From Roseivirga sp. (GTDB lineage: Bacteria; Bacteroidota; Bacteroidia; Cytophagales; Cyclobacteriaceae), in assembly GCA_021404565.1 (NCBI GenBank), contig JAAWWF010000007.1, forward strand, positions 186,001 to 250,000: a stretch of 64,000 nt of DNA. Reading direction: 5' to 3'. Position numbers and translations under genes: made by a program. Positions 7,576-16,492 of this stretch are shown one piece after another. The notes beneath the pieces were generated by a model. It was not told where the DNA came from, did no database searches, and saw only the letters and a program-made list of their open reading frames with translations. Position 1 is the stretch's first letter; every line of letters begins with the position of its first letter.

Positions 7576-9345
7576 ATGTTCGAACCAGACGAATATATCT
7601 TTACCAAACTTGCCTATTTCTTTAAAAGGAGGAGAAAGCAGTCTCAAGACTCGGCATCTCATATAGTAAAGCTGACGGAGATAAAATCACGTCTTACCAT
7701 TTTTGCCAGAGCTATTACAGGGGAGCCCATTGAACTCTTTGAAGCAGAGCGCGAGGGTGGCTACAAAGACAACAACTTCTTTCTGCCATCAGCTTTTTCT
7801 ATCCACGACTCTTCGGAACAGAACACCGCCATGTATGTTTTCCGCACTCTGTACCTATCTGTTCAGAAAAGACTGGGTTTCAACTTTCAGCCATCTGATG
7901 AACCCAGCCTGGAACTTGCCCGTCAGCAATCCCTGGAAACCTCCTCAATGGTGCTAAAAGAAATGCATTCCCAATTCTCCGGAATCGAAGAGATTCATGC
8001 CCGACTCAAAGCTCATTGTGAAAAAACCGCATCTAATAAGCAACAACCAGATTACTCATTTCTGTATGGCAAATGGATGAAAAACTCCGCCCGGGCTGAG
8101 GGAGCAGCTGCTCTCAGGAATTTCAGTGAGAAAGCAAAAAAGGCCATCGAAGATGAGATCAAAACAATGATTAAGGCTCAGGCAGTAGAGGAAGTCATCT
8201 CTGTGCAGGTAGATAAAAAGGCACAGGAAGACTATACCCTGACGCACAATTTCGAAAAAGTGGAAACAGCCGAAGAGTTTGACGGAGGCTGGCGCGATTT
8301 TGATGGAGATGATGACCTGGATGACCACGCTAATGCTCTTGAAGAATTAAATATGAAGTACACTGTCCGTGTGGATGATATGGTACATTCCGTCTACCAG
8401 GCGGATTTTATGGAAAACACTACCGTGTCTGAAAGTAGCGAAACGGACAACACCGCTTTTCACCTGACCTATGATGAATGGGACTACTCAAAGCGTAGCT
8501 ATAAACCTGATTTCTGTAAGGTGTTTCCCGAAGCCTCACTCCACACGGACAGTTCTTACTACAAAAGAACCCTAAGAGAGAATGCTTCCACTCTATCAGG
8601 TTTGCGCAAAATGTTGACTTCTGTGAACAACAAATATCAGCAACAGCGAAGGCAGAATACCGGTGAGGATTTTGATCTGGATGCCATTACCGACCTCTTT
8701 GTCGACCTCCAATCCGGTCATTCTCCATCAGAGAACATTTATCTGTCAAAGAGGAAAAAGGAGAAAGACATTTCAATATTGCTCTTACTCGATGTGAGTT
8801 TATCGAGTGATGGATATGCTGCAGGCAACAAAGTAATTGATGTGGAAAAGCAGGTTTCTATCATTTTCGGAGAAATCCTTAATGAGTTCAATGTCGACTT
8901 TTCTATCAACGGCTTTTTCTCTAAAACCCGCAATCACGCAACTTACCTCACACTCAAAGGATTTGATGAAAGCTGGCAAAAGGCAAAGCACAAAATTGGA
9001 GCGGTTACACCCAGTGGCTATACCAGAATTGGTACCGCTCTCAGGCATTCGGGCGCCTTGCTGGACAAAAGGGAGAGTAAAAATAAATGGGTTATTCTTA
9101 TTTCGGATGGAAAACCCAATGACTATGATCGATACGAGGGCAAATATGGTATCAACGATGTAAAACAAGCGCTGCGGGAATTGAATCAGCGACATATCAA
9201 TTCATATGCGCTGGCCATTGAAGCACAGGCAAAATACTACCTACCCCAGATGTTCGGACAAAACCACTACCAGATTCTTACTACACCGGTAGAGCTGCTC
9301 CAGTCAATGGTGAAGCTTTACGAAAGAATCAAGTATCAATCTTAG
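7576..9345 (+). CDS. norD: NorD, von Willebrand factor A-domain partner of NorQ
   Basis: A 589-residue soluble protein with a C-terminal vWA domain. The metal-ion-dependent adhesion site is D406-x-S408-x-S410 (LLLLDVSLSSDG), followed by the later SGYTRIG and ISDGKPND segments that complete the site. The long acidic N-terminal part is typical of NorD/CbbO-like proteins. It works with NorQ in maturation of NO reductase. It ends the rightward nor operon; the convergent Rrf2 gene stops 40 bases further on. A weak 6-base stem (CTTAGC 9341-9346 / GCTAAG 9363-9368) spans its stop codon. Confidence 0.9.
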   Translation: MFEPDEYIFTKLAYFFKRRRKQSQDSASHIVKLTEIKSRLTIFARAITGEPIELFEAEREGGYKDNNFFLPSAFSIHDSSEQNTAMYVFRTLYLSVQKRLGFNFQPSDEPSLELARQQSLETSSMVLKEMHSQFSGIEEIHARLKAHCEKTASNKQQPDYSFLYGKWMKNSARAEGAAALRNFSEKAKKAIEDEIKTMIKAQAVEEVISVQVDKKAQEDYTLTHNFEKVETAEEFDGGWRDFDGDDDLDDHANALEELNMKYTVRVDDMVHSVYQADFMENTTVSESSETDNTAFHLTYDEWDYSKRSYKPDFCKVFPEASLHTDSSYYKRTLRENASTLSGLRKMLTSVNNKYQQQRRQNTGEDFDLDAITDLFVDLQSGHSPSENIYLSKRKKEKDISILLLLDVSLSSDGYAAGNKVIDVEKQVSIIFGEILNEFNVDFSINGFFSKTRNHATYLTLKGFDESWQKAKHKIGAVTPSGYTRIGTALRHSGALLDKRESKNKWVILISDGKPNDYDRYEGKYGINDVKQALRELNQRHINSYALAIEAQAKYYLPQMFGQNHYQILTTPVELLQSMVKLYERIKYQS

Positions 9346-9385
9346 CCTACTTAGGGTATAAAGCTAAGGCTCCATAAACGGTCGC

Positions 9386-9841
9386 CTACTTATTAAAAGC
9401 ATCAAAATCCTTTAAGGAAATTACGCTACCTGAGCTTTTGATCTCATCGGCAAACTGGCTTATCGATTTATCCTTAAACTCAGCCAGTACTTTCTTTTTA
9501 AAAGCTGAGGCTAAAAAATGAACCGGACAGGGGTTTTTGTCACTGCAATAAGAAAGGCCTAAAAAGCACTGATCAAATTTTACCGCCCCATCAATGCACA
9601 AGATCACATCCCATAGTGTATTTTTCTTGTTTTTCTCGGTCAGATAAAAGCCTCCATTGGGTCCTTTGGTAGAAGAAACAAGCTCACTTCGGGTCAGCTG
9701 TTGCAGCAGCTTTGACAGAAAAGGCTGTGGACTTTCAAGCTTCTCCGCGATCACCTTCACCCCAATCTTCTGAGATTCATCAGACTGAAGGGCCAGAAAC
9801 ACAATCGCGCGTATTGCATATTGACAAGCATTTGACAGCAT
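9386..9841 (-). CDS. Rrf2-family Fe-S regulator (NsrR/IscR-like)
   Basis: A 151-residue Rrf2 winged-helix protein. The start is taken at the ATG 9839-9841 because MLSNACQYAIRAIVFLAL is the usual Rrf2 N-terminus; an in-frame start 90 bases upstream would add a Phe/Tyr-rich tail with no family counterpart. Three cysteines, C92-x6-C99-x5-C105, and H108 lie where NsrR and IscR bind their Fe-S cluster. It converges on norD. NsrR-type members sense NO and repress NO-detoxification genes, so control of norCBQD through the palindrome at 4795 is likely but not proven. Its own upstream region has only a loosely related AGTAAAAGTAAT stretch. Confidence 0.85.
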   Translation of the reverse strand: MLSNACQYAIRAIVFLALQSDESQKIGVKVIAEKLESPQPFLSKLLQQLTRSELVSSTKGPNGGFYLTEKNKKNTLWDVILCIDGAVKFDQCFLGLSYCSDKNPCPVHFLASAFKKKVLAEFKDKSISQFADEIKSSGSVISLKDFDAFNK

Positions 9842-10048
9842 TATATCCTGAGTTTTGAAGAAGTAAAAGTAATAAAAAGATAGTTTTGTCTTTAATTCGG
9901 CAGGGCTATTTAGAAAGAACTTATCTGACATTGGGTCAGCAATATCTTCCTATTCCAAATTAGGTTTTTGCCATATCACGATCATACCTGATCTCCACCT
10001 TTGTTGACCTTATTTCGGAATCAACTTTAAACTGCTTACAAACAAAAA

Positions 10049-10079
10049 AGCCACTTATCGATCTTACTCGTAAGTGGCT
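10049..10079 (-). terminator. Rho-independent terminator (second, distal)
   Basis: On the minus strand AGCCACTTA pairs perfectly with TAAGTGGCT around a 13-base loop, and is followed by a T-run (plus-strand A-run 10043-10049). It stands downstream of the tRNA-tail-like repeat at 10089-10106, mirroring the terminator behind the intact tRNA. Confidence 0.65.
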
Positions 10080-10088
10080 GATTTTGAA

Positions 10089-10106
10089 GCTCCTCCCTCC
10101 TGGACT
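10089..10106 (-). repeat. Partial repeat of the tRNA-Asn 3' end
   Basis: On the minus strand AGTCCAGGAGGGAGGAGC reproduces the 3' tail of the tRNA at 10203-10219 (AGTCCAAGAGGAGGAGC), with one substitution and one inserted base. No cloverleaf can be built around it. It is separated from the real tRNA by a terminator and followed by another. It looks like a remnant of a tRNA-associated insertion or duplication. Confidence 0.45.
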
Positions 10107-10160
10107 TCCAGAAGCTGCGCTGCGCTCCATTCGGGATAAACTTCTCGTCCGGAATAGCAT

Positions 10161-10200
10161 AAAAAAGAAATGCCAACCGTATGGCTGGCATTTCTTTTTT
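10161..10200 (-). terminator. Terminator behind tRNA-Asn
   Basis: A perfect 15-base stem: 10161-10175 pairs with 10186-10200 around a 10-base loop. It has A-rich and T-rich flanks, so it can act in both directions. It lies directly after the tRNA 3' end on the minus strand. Confidence 0.85.
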
Positions 10201-10203
10201 ATG

Positions 10204-10277
10204 CTCCTCCTCTTGGACTCGAACCAAGGACCCTCTGATTAACAGTCAGATGCTCTAACCAACTGAGCTAAGGAGGA
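10204..10277 (-). tRNA. tRNA-Asn (anticodon GUU)
   Basis: A 74-base cloverleaf on the minus strand. The acceptor stem TCCTCCT pairs with AGGAGGA and is followed by discriminator G. The D arm contains AGCTCAGTTGGTTAGAGC, the anticodon stem-loop is TCTGA-CTGTTAA-TCAGA with anticodon GTT, and the T arm contains GGTTCGAGTCC. CCA is not encoded (CAT follows). A -33/-7 promoter lies about 50 bases upstream and a terminator directly downstream, so it is an independent unit. Confidence 0.96.
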
Positions 10278-10326
10278 ATATTTGATTTTTATTCCTATTT
10301 GCGGCCGAATGCCGCAAAACGGAGTG

Positions 10327-10357
10327 CAATATTAGCTGTTGGTCAACTTATTGCAAA
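10327..10357 (-). promoter_or_regulatory. Bacteroidetes-type promoter for tRNA-Asn
   Basis: On the minus strand TTTG (10357-10354), 19 bases, then TAATATTG (10334-10327). This fits the Bacteroidetes consensus TTTG-N19-TAnnTTTG with one mismatch. It lies about 50 bases upstream of the tRNA 5' end. Confidence 0.6.
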
Positions 10358-10606
10358 GTCTTTTTTTAGATTTTTTTCTCTTTTCTCAAAAAACACCAAA
10401 TCAACCCGAGCAGAGCCTGCCATTTCCTGAAAAGTATCGCTTCAAAATGAGACGGTTATTGAGTGAATGATGCCTTCCCGTCTACACAAAGTCTATGATT
10501 GGGACAGCCTGCTCTTATAAAAAGCCTGTTACTTCGCAATTACTCACCCCTACACAGTATTTGGTAGCCTGATGGACTCAATTCACGGTTTGAAAACATC
10601 AGAAAC
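10358..10606. other. Non-coding stretch upstream of the TonB receptor
   Basis: This is the rest of a 329-base gap between the tRNA and the TonB-dependent receptor. No convincing ORF, RNA or -33/-7 pair was found. TATTTGG near 10558-10564 is one base short of a -7 box. The receptor promoter must lie here but I cannot place it. Confidence 0.4.
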
Positions 10607-13516
10607 ATGAAATCACGCATTACCCTACTAGCAAGCTTATTCCTTATTGGTTGCCAGATATTGCAGGCCCAAAAACAGCAAATCTCCGGAACAGTCATTG
10701 ACGAAAACGATGCACCTCTATTCTCTGTTAATATTCAGGTCAAAGGAACCAGCAACGGTACTACTACAAATCAGCAAGGTGAATTCTCACTGCAAGCTGA
10801 GACAGGAGATGTTTTGTTACTCTCCTACATTGGCTATGAGCGATACCAGCTACGCATCGGAGCAAATCAGAGCAGGTTACAGATCAAAATGACTCCTGAG
10901 TTCCGTATAGAAAACGAAGTAGTGGTGCTGGGTTCCAGAAATAAAAACCGGACCATTACAGAATCTCCGGTACCGGTAGATGTTCTGGATATAAAAAATC
11001 TCAGTATCTCCATCCCACAGTTGAATGTAAATCAACTGCTTAATTATGTGGCCCCATCATTTACCTCAGCAGTTCAGCAAGTGGCTGATGGCACAGATCA
11101 CATTGACCCCGCTTCATTGAGGGGGCTTGGACCGGATCAATTGTTGGTGCTGGTTAATGGTAAGCGAAGACACACTTCTTCACTTGTCAACGTCAACAGC
11201 TCTGTTGGCAGAGGAAGTGTAGGAACCGACCTGAATGCCATCCCGGTATTTGCGATTGACAGGATTGAAGTACTTCGTGACGGAGCTGCAGCACAGTATG
11301 GCTCTGATGCCATAGCGGGAGTAATGAACATAGTACTCAAAGACCAGACAGAAGGAGTGACAGTAGCGGTTAATACAGGTATTAATGCCAGCAGCGGGAG
11401 CAACAACCACACCGGAGGCACAGATGGAGAGCAGGTACAATTTGACATTAACTACGGCATACCCCTCTCACAAAACGGTGGATTTCTGAATTTCACAGGA
11501 AGTGTATTTACACGACAGCCTACACGCAGAGCAGGGCTGGATGGGTTTTCGGGTACCATCTTCAATGGCTACAATGCCATCGAATGGGTGGCCAGTCAGG
11601 CAGGAGCAGATGTAGCCGCTCTCTCTTTTGATGATATCCGGTCTTTTGGTCAGCAGGTGACTCACTTCTCTAATGACCTGAAGACGCAAATTAACAGTGC
11701 AGCCACCATTGCCAATCTTCAGAGTATTCTCAACATTGACGTGACTGAAGCAGAGCTGCTGGCAAGAGGACAAAGCAGACAAGACTACAGTATGCGGGTA
11801 GGCCAGACGAAAATCAGAAGCGGCAAATTCATGTTCAACATGGAGCTGCCCTTCTCAGAAAATTTCGGTCTCTATGCCTTTGGTGGAGCAAGCTACCGCA
11901 ATGGACAATCAGCAGGGTTTTACAGAAGACCGGATCAGGCAAGAGCCAACACAGCCGTGTATATCAATGGTTTTCTGCCTCAATATCATGGCGATATCAA
12001 GGACCAATCTGCTTCAGTGGGAATTCAGGGAACAACACAGGATGACTGGCATGTTGACTTTAGCAATACATGGGGCCGTAACACATTTGACTACACGGTT
12101 ATGGGCTCCAGTAATGCCACCCTCGGGAGAGCTACGCCTACCTCTGTATATGCAGGGGGCTTCTCCTTTACACAAAATACCACCAACCTGGATCTGACCA
12201 GGTACCATGACCACATATTTGCCGGATTGAACGTGGCCCTGGGGCTTGAATACAGAATGGAGAATTACCAGGTATTTGCCGGACAAGAGGAGTCATATGC
12301 CTCTTATGATATCAATGGAGATGTCGTTGCCAATGGCACCCCCTCCAACCTGCTGGTAACTGATTTCTTCGGAAGACAAAGACCGGCAGGTATTCAGGTA
12401 TTCCCCGGGCATCGTCCTGAAAATGAACGAGACCGCTTTCGAAGTAACTATGCAGCCTACATGGATTTTGAAGCTGATATGAGCGACAAAATCATTCTTG
12501 GCCTGGCGGGGCGCTATGAGAACTACAGCGACTTTGGCGACACCTTTAACTGGAAGCTTACATCGAGGTTCCAGGTTTCGGATGGTTTTAGTGTTCGCGG
12601 GGGCATGAGCACGGGCTTTAGAGCTCCTTCACTGCATCAAATACACTTCAGCGCCACCAGCACCAATATCATCAATGGGGTATTTACCGATGTAGGCACC
12701 TTTTCAAATGACAGCAGGGCCGCGAACCTTCTGGGTATTCCTGACCTGAAACAGGAAAAATCATTTAACGCAAGTATGGGCCTCGCGGCTGATTTTAGTG
12801 ATGCGAATATCACAGTCACCCTGGATGGTTTCTATACGGCTATTGACGACAGGGTAGTACTCACAGGCAACTTCTCGCGACCAGACAACCCTGTTACTTC
12901 AGCCGAATCTGAGCTTCAATCTTTATTCGATCAGGCCGATGCTACCCAGGCTCGGTTCTTCACCAACGCCATTGATACAGAGACCCTGGGGCTGGACCTG
13001 GTGATCAGCCATGAAACACGCTTTTCTGAAAAGGGGAGATTAGTGAACAACTTTGCTCTTAGCACTTATGCCACGGAACAAGTGGGAGAGATCAAAGCCT
13101 CCGAAGTATTAGCCAGTGCCGGCTTGACGGATACCTATTTCGGTACCAGAGACAAACTGTTTCTGGAAAGAGCTCAGCCTAGGGTGAAGACTAATTTAAC
13201 CCATACCCTTCAGGCAGGTGATTTTACTTTCTTTCTCAGAAACGCCTATTTTGGTAAGGTCACCAACCCCAATTCACTGTCAGATGGGATTCACGCGGTG
13301 TATGGCGGCAAGCTTATAACAGATCTTTCTATCAGCCATCAGCTTAACCCTACAACAGAGCTAACCATTGGAGCTAACAACTTATTTGATGTTTATCCTG
13401 ACCAGGTACTACCCGGCCTGACCAGTGGAAACAACTTCATTTATCCAAGAGCGACTTCGCAATTCGGGATTAATGGCAGATACCTCTTCTTCAGACTAAA
13501 TTTTGAAATCAACTGA
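10607..13516 (+). CDS. TonB-dependent outer-membrane receptor
   Basis: A 969-residue receptor. It has a signal peptide (cleavage near residue 21, LQAQ), then a carboxypeptidase-regulatory-like domain (about 25-110, ISGTVIDENDAPL...). A plug domain follows, with LRGLGPDQLLVLVNGKRRH and IEVLRDGAAAQYGSDAIAGV, and then a 22-strand-type barrel ending in an aromatic-rich C-terminus (YLFFRLNFEIN). Such proteins import large or scarce ligands across the outer membrane using TonB energy. There is no SusD partner next to it, so a glycan-uptake SusCD pair is unlikely. The ligand is unknown. The convergent NRAMP-like gene 11 bases away hints at metal, but this is weak. Confidence 0.88.
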   Translation: MKSRITLLASLFLIGCQILQAQKQQISGTVIDENDAPLFSVNIQVKGTSNGTTTNQQGEFSLQAETGDVLLLSYIGYERYQLRIGANQSRLQIKMTPEFRIENEVVVLGSRNKNRTITESPVPVDVLDIKNLSISIPQLNVNQLLNYVAPSFTSAVQQVADGTDHIDPASLRGLGPDQLLVLVNGKRRHTSSLVNVNSSVGRGSVGTDLNAIPVFAIDRIEVLRDGAAAQYGSDAIAGVMNIVLKDQTEGVTVAVNTGINASSGSNNHTGGTDGEQVQFDINYGIPLSQNGGFLNFTGSVFTRQPTRRAGLDGFSGTIFNGYNAIEWVASQAGADVAALSFDDIRSFGQQVTHFSNDLKTQINSAATIANLQSILNIDVTEAELLARGQSRQDYSMRVGQTKIRSGKFMFNMELPFSENFGLYAFGGASYRNGQSAGFYRRPDQARANTAVYINGFLPQYHGDIKDQSASVGIQGTTQDDWHVDFSNTWGRNTFDYTVMGSSNATLGRATPTSVYAGGFSFTQNTTNLDLTRYHDHIFAGLNVALGLEYRMENYQVFAGQEESYASYDINGDVVANGTPSNLLVTDFFGRQRPAGIQVFPGHRPENERDRFRSNYAAYMDFEADMSDKIILGLAGRYENYSDFGDTFNWKLTSRFQVSDGFSVRGGMSTGFRAPSLHQIHFSATSTNIINGVFTDVGTFSNDSRAANLLGIPDLKQEKSFNASMGLAADFSDANITVTLDGFYTAIDDRVVLTGNFSRPDNPVTSAESELQSLFDQADATQARFFTNAIDTETLGLDLVISHETRFSEKGRLVNNFALSTYATEQVGEIKASEVLASAGLTDTYFGTRDKLFLERAQPRVKTNLTHTLQAGDFTFFLRNAYFGKVTNPNSLSDGIHAVYGGKLITDLSISHQLNPTTELTIGANNLFDVYPDQVLPGLTSGNNFIYPRATSQFGINGRYLFFRLNFEIN

Positions 13517-13527
13517 TTGAGCTCCTA

Positions 13528-14778
13528 CTACAGAAAGAAATATACCACTACATAGATTACCGCAAAGACGGACAGAAACACTATGCCGCTCCTGGCCAGC
13601 CAGATAAGCTTTGTACCGGGTTGATATTCCGGAGCAATCTGCTTAGATGTGATGACTCTGTAGTTGATTAAGGCGATGACCGGTGCAATCAGAAAGGAAA
13701 GAATGGTTGCAAGATCTACCAGGTCTTTCAGATTGGACGAAAGCAGTAGGATAAAGAAGAAAGAGACTACCGCTACGGTTACCATCATCCAGGTATAGGT
13801 AGTACGAACACCCGCATTTTTGAAAAAGAGCAGACGTACCGTTTCCCCCATGGCCCTGCCAAAACCATCTACCACGGTTATAGTTGTGCTGAACATCGCA
13901 CTGAATGCAGCTGTGGCAATAATCAGATAAGACCAACCACCCAATGCGTTGGTAAAGAGTGTCACCACCTGATCGGCAAAGACCGTGGAGTTTCCGGAAA
14001 GCTCCACTCCGGTACCATACATCACGTTCGCCCCCAGGGTAAGAAAGCAGATGGCGAGAATAGCCGTAACCCAGTAACCGAACTTAAAGTCGAATAGGAT
14101 TTCTTTAAGCTTAGGTATATAGCCCGTTTGCTTCATACGCTCAATCGCCCACAGGCTGTTCCAGGTAGAAAGATCAACGGCAGTAGGCATCCAACCCATA
14201 AGGGCGATGACAAAGATAATGCTGCCCCGGTCTGTTAGCTCCTTGGGAATAAATCCTTCAACAGGTACTACTCTACCCTTGACCACAACCGCAAAAAAGG
14301 CCACCAAGGTCGAAATCAACAGCACCGCACCAACAACCTTCAGCATAGAATCCAAAATGCTGTATTTACCCACTGCCAGCACTAGAGTACAAAAGAGCAA
14401 AATACCTCCTGAGAGGTAGGCTGTATCGATCGTAAGACCAGTAAGGTTGTTGAGCATACCGGCTGTCACAAAAGTCACAGCAGCCGTAACCGTGAACATA
14501 GAACCCAGACTGAGGAGAAAATACACCCATAACACCCACTTGCCTTCTGCCAGATAGCCCTCCAGAAGACTCTTTTTCGTAGCGGCCGCATAGCGGGAAC
14601 CGAACTCGAAAAAGGGATATTTAAAAATCAATGCCGCTATAATGAACAGCACGAGTGAGTAACCAAAGTCGGCCCCTGCCCTGGTGGATTGCACAAGGTG
14701 TGACACACCTATACAGGTACTGGCAAAAAGTATCCCCGGCCCGAAGGCCTTCAGCAAATGAGTTAAGTCTCTGTTCAT
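13528..14778 (-). CDS. NRAMP-family membrane transporter, atypical
   Basis: About 416 residues with eleven predicted helices in the NRAMP fold (FGPGILFASTCIGVSHLVQS at the first helix). The start is taken at ATG 14776-14778 (MNRDLTHLLKAFGPG); a GTG 18 bases upstream is possible. Classic Mn/Fe NRAMPs have DPGN in helix 1 and MPHN in helix 6. Here the matching segments read CIGVS and GWMPTAVD, so the canonical metal ligands are missing. It may carry another substrate or work by another mode. It converges on the TonB receptor with an 11-base gap. The family is clear, the substrate is not. Confidence 0.75.
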   Translation of the reverse strand: MNRDLTHLLKAFGPGILFASTCIGVSHLVQSTRAGADFGYSLVLFIIAALIFKYPFFEFGSRYAAATKKSLLEGYLAEGKWVLWVYFLLSLGSMFTVTAAVTFVTAGMLNNLTGLTIDTAYLSGGILLFCTLVLAVGKYSILDSMLKVVGAVLLISTLVAFFAVVVKGRVVPVEGFIPKELTDRGSIIFVIALMGWMPTAVDLSTWNSLWAIERMKQTGYIPKLKEILFDFKFGYWVTAILAICFLTLGANVMYGTGVELSGNSTVFADQVVTLFTNALGGWSYLIIATAAFSAMFSTTITVVDGFGRAMGETVRLLFFKNAGVRTTYTWMMVTVAVVSFFFILLLSSNLKDLVDLATILSFLIAPVIALINYRVITSKQIAPEYQPGTKLIWLARSGIVFLSVFAVIYVVVYFFL

Positions 14779-14985
14779 AGGAAAGTGATAAACCACTAAA
14801 AATAGACATTCTTTTCAGCCCATCATACGACAGTTTTACTGATAAAATCGGTCAATATGTCAGTTTTTCAAAAAGAAAAACACAAAAAACTGCCATAATG
14901 ACTTATAAATTCCACACAATCGGATTGGTATGGTTTTGAAAGAAGAGAGGACAAAAGATTTAGAAAAAACAAAAAGACAAATAAA

Positions 14986-15411
14986 ATGAGCATAGTAAGA
15001 AGAAATTCAGACGTATTCGTACCAGCAACAGTTGACAGCTTTTTGGATCGATTCTTTAACGATTCATTCGCGCAAAACAAGAACAGCTTTAGCCCCAGAG
15101 TGGACATTGCTGAAACAGATAAGGCTTTCGAGCTTCACTTAGCAGTCCCTGGTTTTGATAAGAAAGATTTTAACATCGACCTGGACAAAGGCAAGCTGAC
15201 AATTAGCGGGGAAAGGAAATTTGAGAATGAGAAGAAAGAGAAAAACTACTACTCGATTCAAACCGAGTATGGCAAATTCTCAAGATCATTCCAGCTACCT
15301 GATAACGTGAAAGCAAAAGGCATCAGTGCCAGCTATGAAAACGGCATCCTGGGAGTGACCATCCCAAAAGACGAAGCCAAGAAAATAGCATCCAAGATTG
15401 AAGTGAAATAA
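14986..15411 (+). CDS. Small heat-shock protein (Hsp20 / alpha-crystallin)
   Basis: A 141-residue small chaperone. The alpha-crystallin domain covers about residues 35-130, with the family motif AxxxNGILGVTIPK (ASYENGILGVTIPK) near 124-137. It forms oligomers that hold unfolding proteins in the cytoplasm without ATP. It is a single-gene unit ending in a strong terminator. The upstream gap (207 bases) has TATGGTTTTG, close to but not matching the -7 consensus. Confidence 0.92.
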   Translation: MSIVRRNSDVFVPATVDSFLDRFFNDSFAQNKNSFSPRVDIAETDKAFELHLAVPGFDKKDFNIDLDKGKLTISGERKFENEKKEKNYYSIQTEYGKFSRSFQLPDNVKAKGISASYENGILGVTIPKDEAKKIASKIEVK

Positions 15412-15462
15412 CAAGATTGAAATGAAATAATAGGTTAGGTTAGTTGTGTTGAGGTTGATTAA

Positions 15463-15512
15463 GGCCCCGGGCCATCCAGTCGCATAATGGATGAGCCGCG
15501 GGGCTATTTTTA
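15463..15512 (+). terminator. Terminator after hsp20
   Basis: GCCCCG (15464-15469) pairs with CGGGGC (15499-15504), with a second inner stem ATCCA/TGGAT. TATTTTTAT follows. It separates hsp20 from the convergent CDF transporter gene. Confidence 0.75.
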
Positions 15513-15528
15513 TGACTGCGTAGACCGA

Positions 15529-16422
15529 TTAGCAACCTTTACATTCCTCATGTGGCCCCTCAAACTCAATGGTTACGTGTTCGACCTCTTCTTTGAGCAA
15601 CTCTTTGGCAACAGCCTTGATTTCTGCCATTTCCTCCAGTGTGTAATCCCCATTGAGCACCAGGTGAGCAGACAATACGTGGTATTCTCCATCCATTGAC
15701 CAGATATGGCAATCGTGCACATCTCTTATTTGCGGGATACCTTTAAGCTTTTCGTGAACCAATGGGATATCAATATCCTGAGGGGTAGCCTGTAGTATGA
15801 TACCTAAACTTGCCTTCAGGCTCTTATAAACATTAAAGAGTATAAAGAGGGCGATCAACACCGATAGTAAAGGATCAATCCAGGGTGCATCAAAGTAGAG
15901 CATTACAACACTACCGATAAGCACAGCCACCCAGCCAAGTACATCTTCCAGTAAATGCAGGGAAATCACCTTTTCATTGATAGAAGTGCCCTTCTTTAAC
16001 CTGAGTACCGCAGCTCCATTCACCACCACTCCGAATATGGCCAGGTACATCATGCCCTTCGCATCAGTAAGCCCAGGATCAAAGAGGGCCGGTATGGCTT
16101 CTGTTAGGATAAATACTGAACCCACGAGCAGTACTACAGCATTGATAATGGCACCCAGAAGCGAAAAACGCTTATAACCATAAGAATAGATTTCATCCCC
16201 CTTCTTTGTAGAAAGCTTCTGAAAGTACCAGGAAAGCCCAATGCTCAGGCTATCACCCAGGTCATGAAGTGCATCCGACAGAATAGCCAGACTATTCGTC
16301 ATAATACCTCCCACAATCTCAATAATGGTAAAACCAAGATTGAGGAAAAAAGCAACCTTCAGGTTCTTAACTCCATGGTCATGATGGTGGTGATGTCCGT
16401 GATGATGGTGGTGATGCCCCAT
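15529..16422 (-). CDS. CDF-family metal efflux transporter (zinc type)
   Basis: A cation diffusion facilitator of about 297 residues. The N-terminus is extremely His-rich (GHHHHHHGHHHHHDHG), a likely zinc-binding tail. Six helices follow, with metal-site patterns LSDALHDLGDSLS (helix II) and a helix-V DPLLS segment, then a cytoplasmic C-terminal domain with HDCHIW and a terminal HEECKGC. It exports Zn(II) or similar ions from the cytoplasm using proton antiport. The start is the ATG at 16420-16422; a TTG six bases upstream would add two residues. It lies 70 bases after acetyl-CoA synthetase but is probably functionally separate. Confidence 0.9.
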   Translation of the reverse strand: MGHHHHHHGHHHHHDHGVKNLKVAFFLNLGFTIIEIVGGIMTNSLAILSDALHDLGDSLSIGLSWYFQKLSTKKGDEIYSYGYKRFSLLGAIINAVVLLVGSVFILTEAIPALFDPGLTDAKGMMYLAIFGVVVNGAAVLRLKKGTSINEKVISLHLLEDVLGWVAVLIGSVVMLYFDAPWIDPLLSVLIALFILFNVYKSLKASLGIILQATPQDIDIPLVHEKLKGIPQIRDVHDCHIWSMDGEYHVLSAHLVLNGDYTLEEMAEIKAVAKELLKEEVEHVTIEFEGPHEECKGC

Positions 16423-16492
16423 GCTCAAATGTACAGGGGAAAGCCATGCAACAGGGAATCAGAAGGCTACAAAGTTCAGTCGGGAGACTCCC

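Noticed and set aside
7576-9345. Cobaltochelatase or CbbO instead of NorD
   Set aside because: It follows norC, norB and a NorQ-type ATPase in one operon; no Rubisco or cobalamin genes are present.
10036-10227. Leftward ORFs across the tRNA and the terminators
   Set aside because: They read through the tRNA gene, two hairpins and repeats, and have no family match or start signal.
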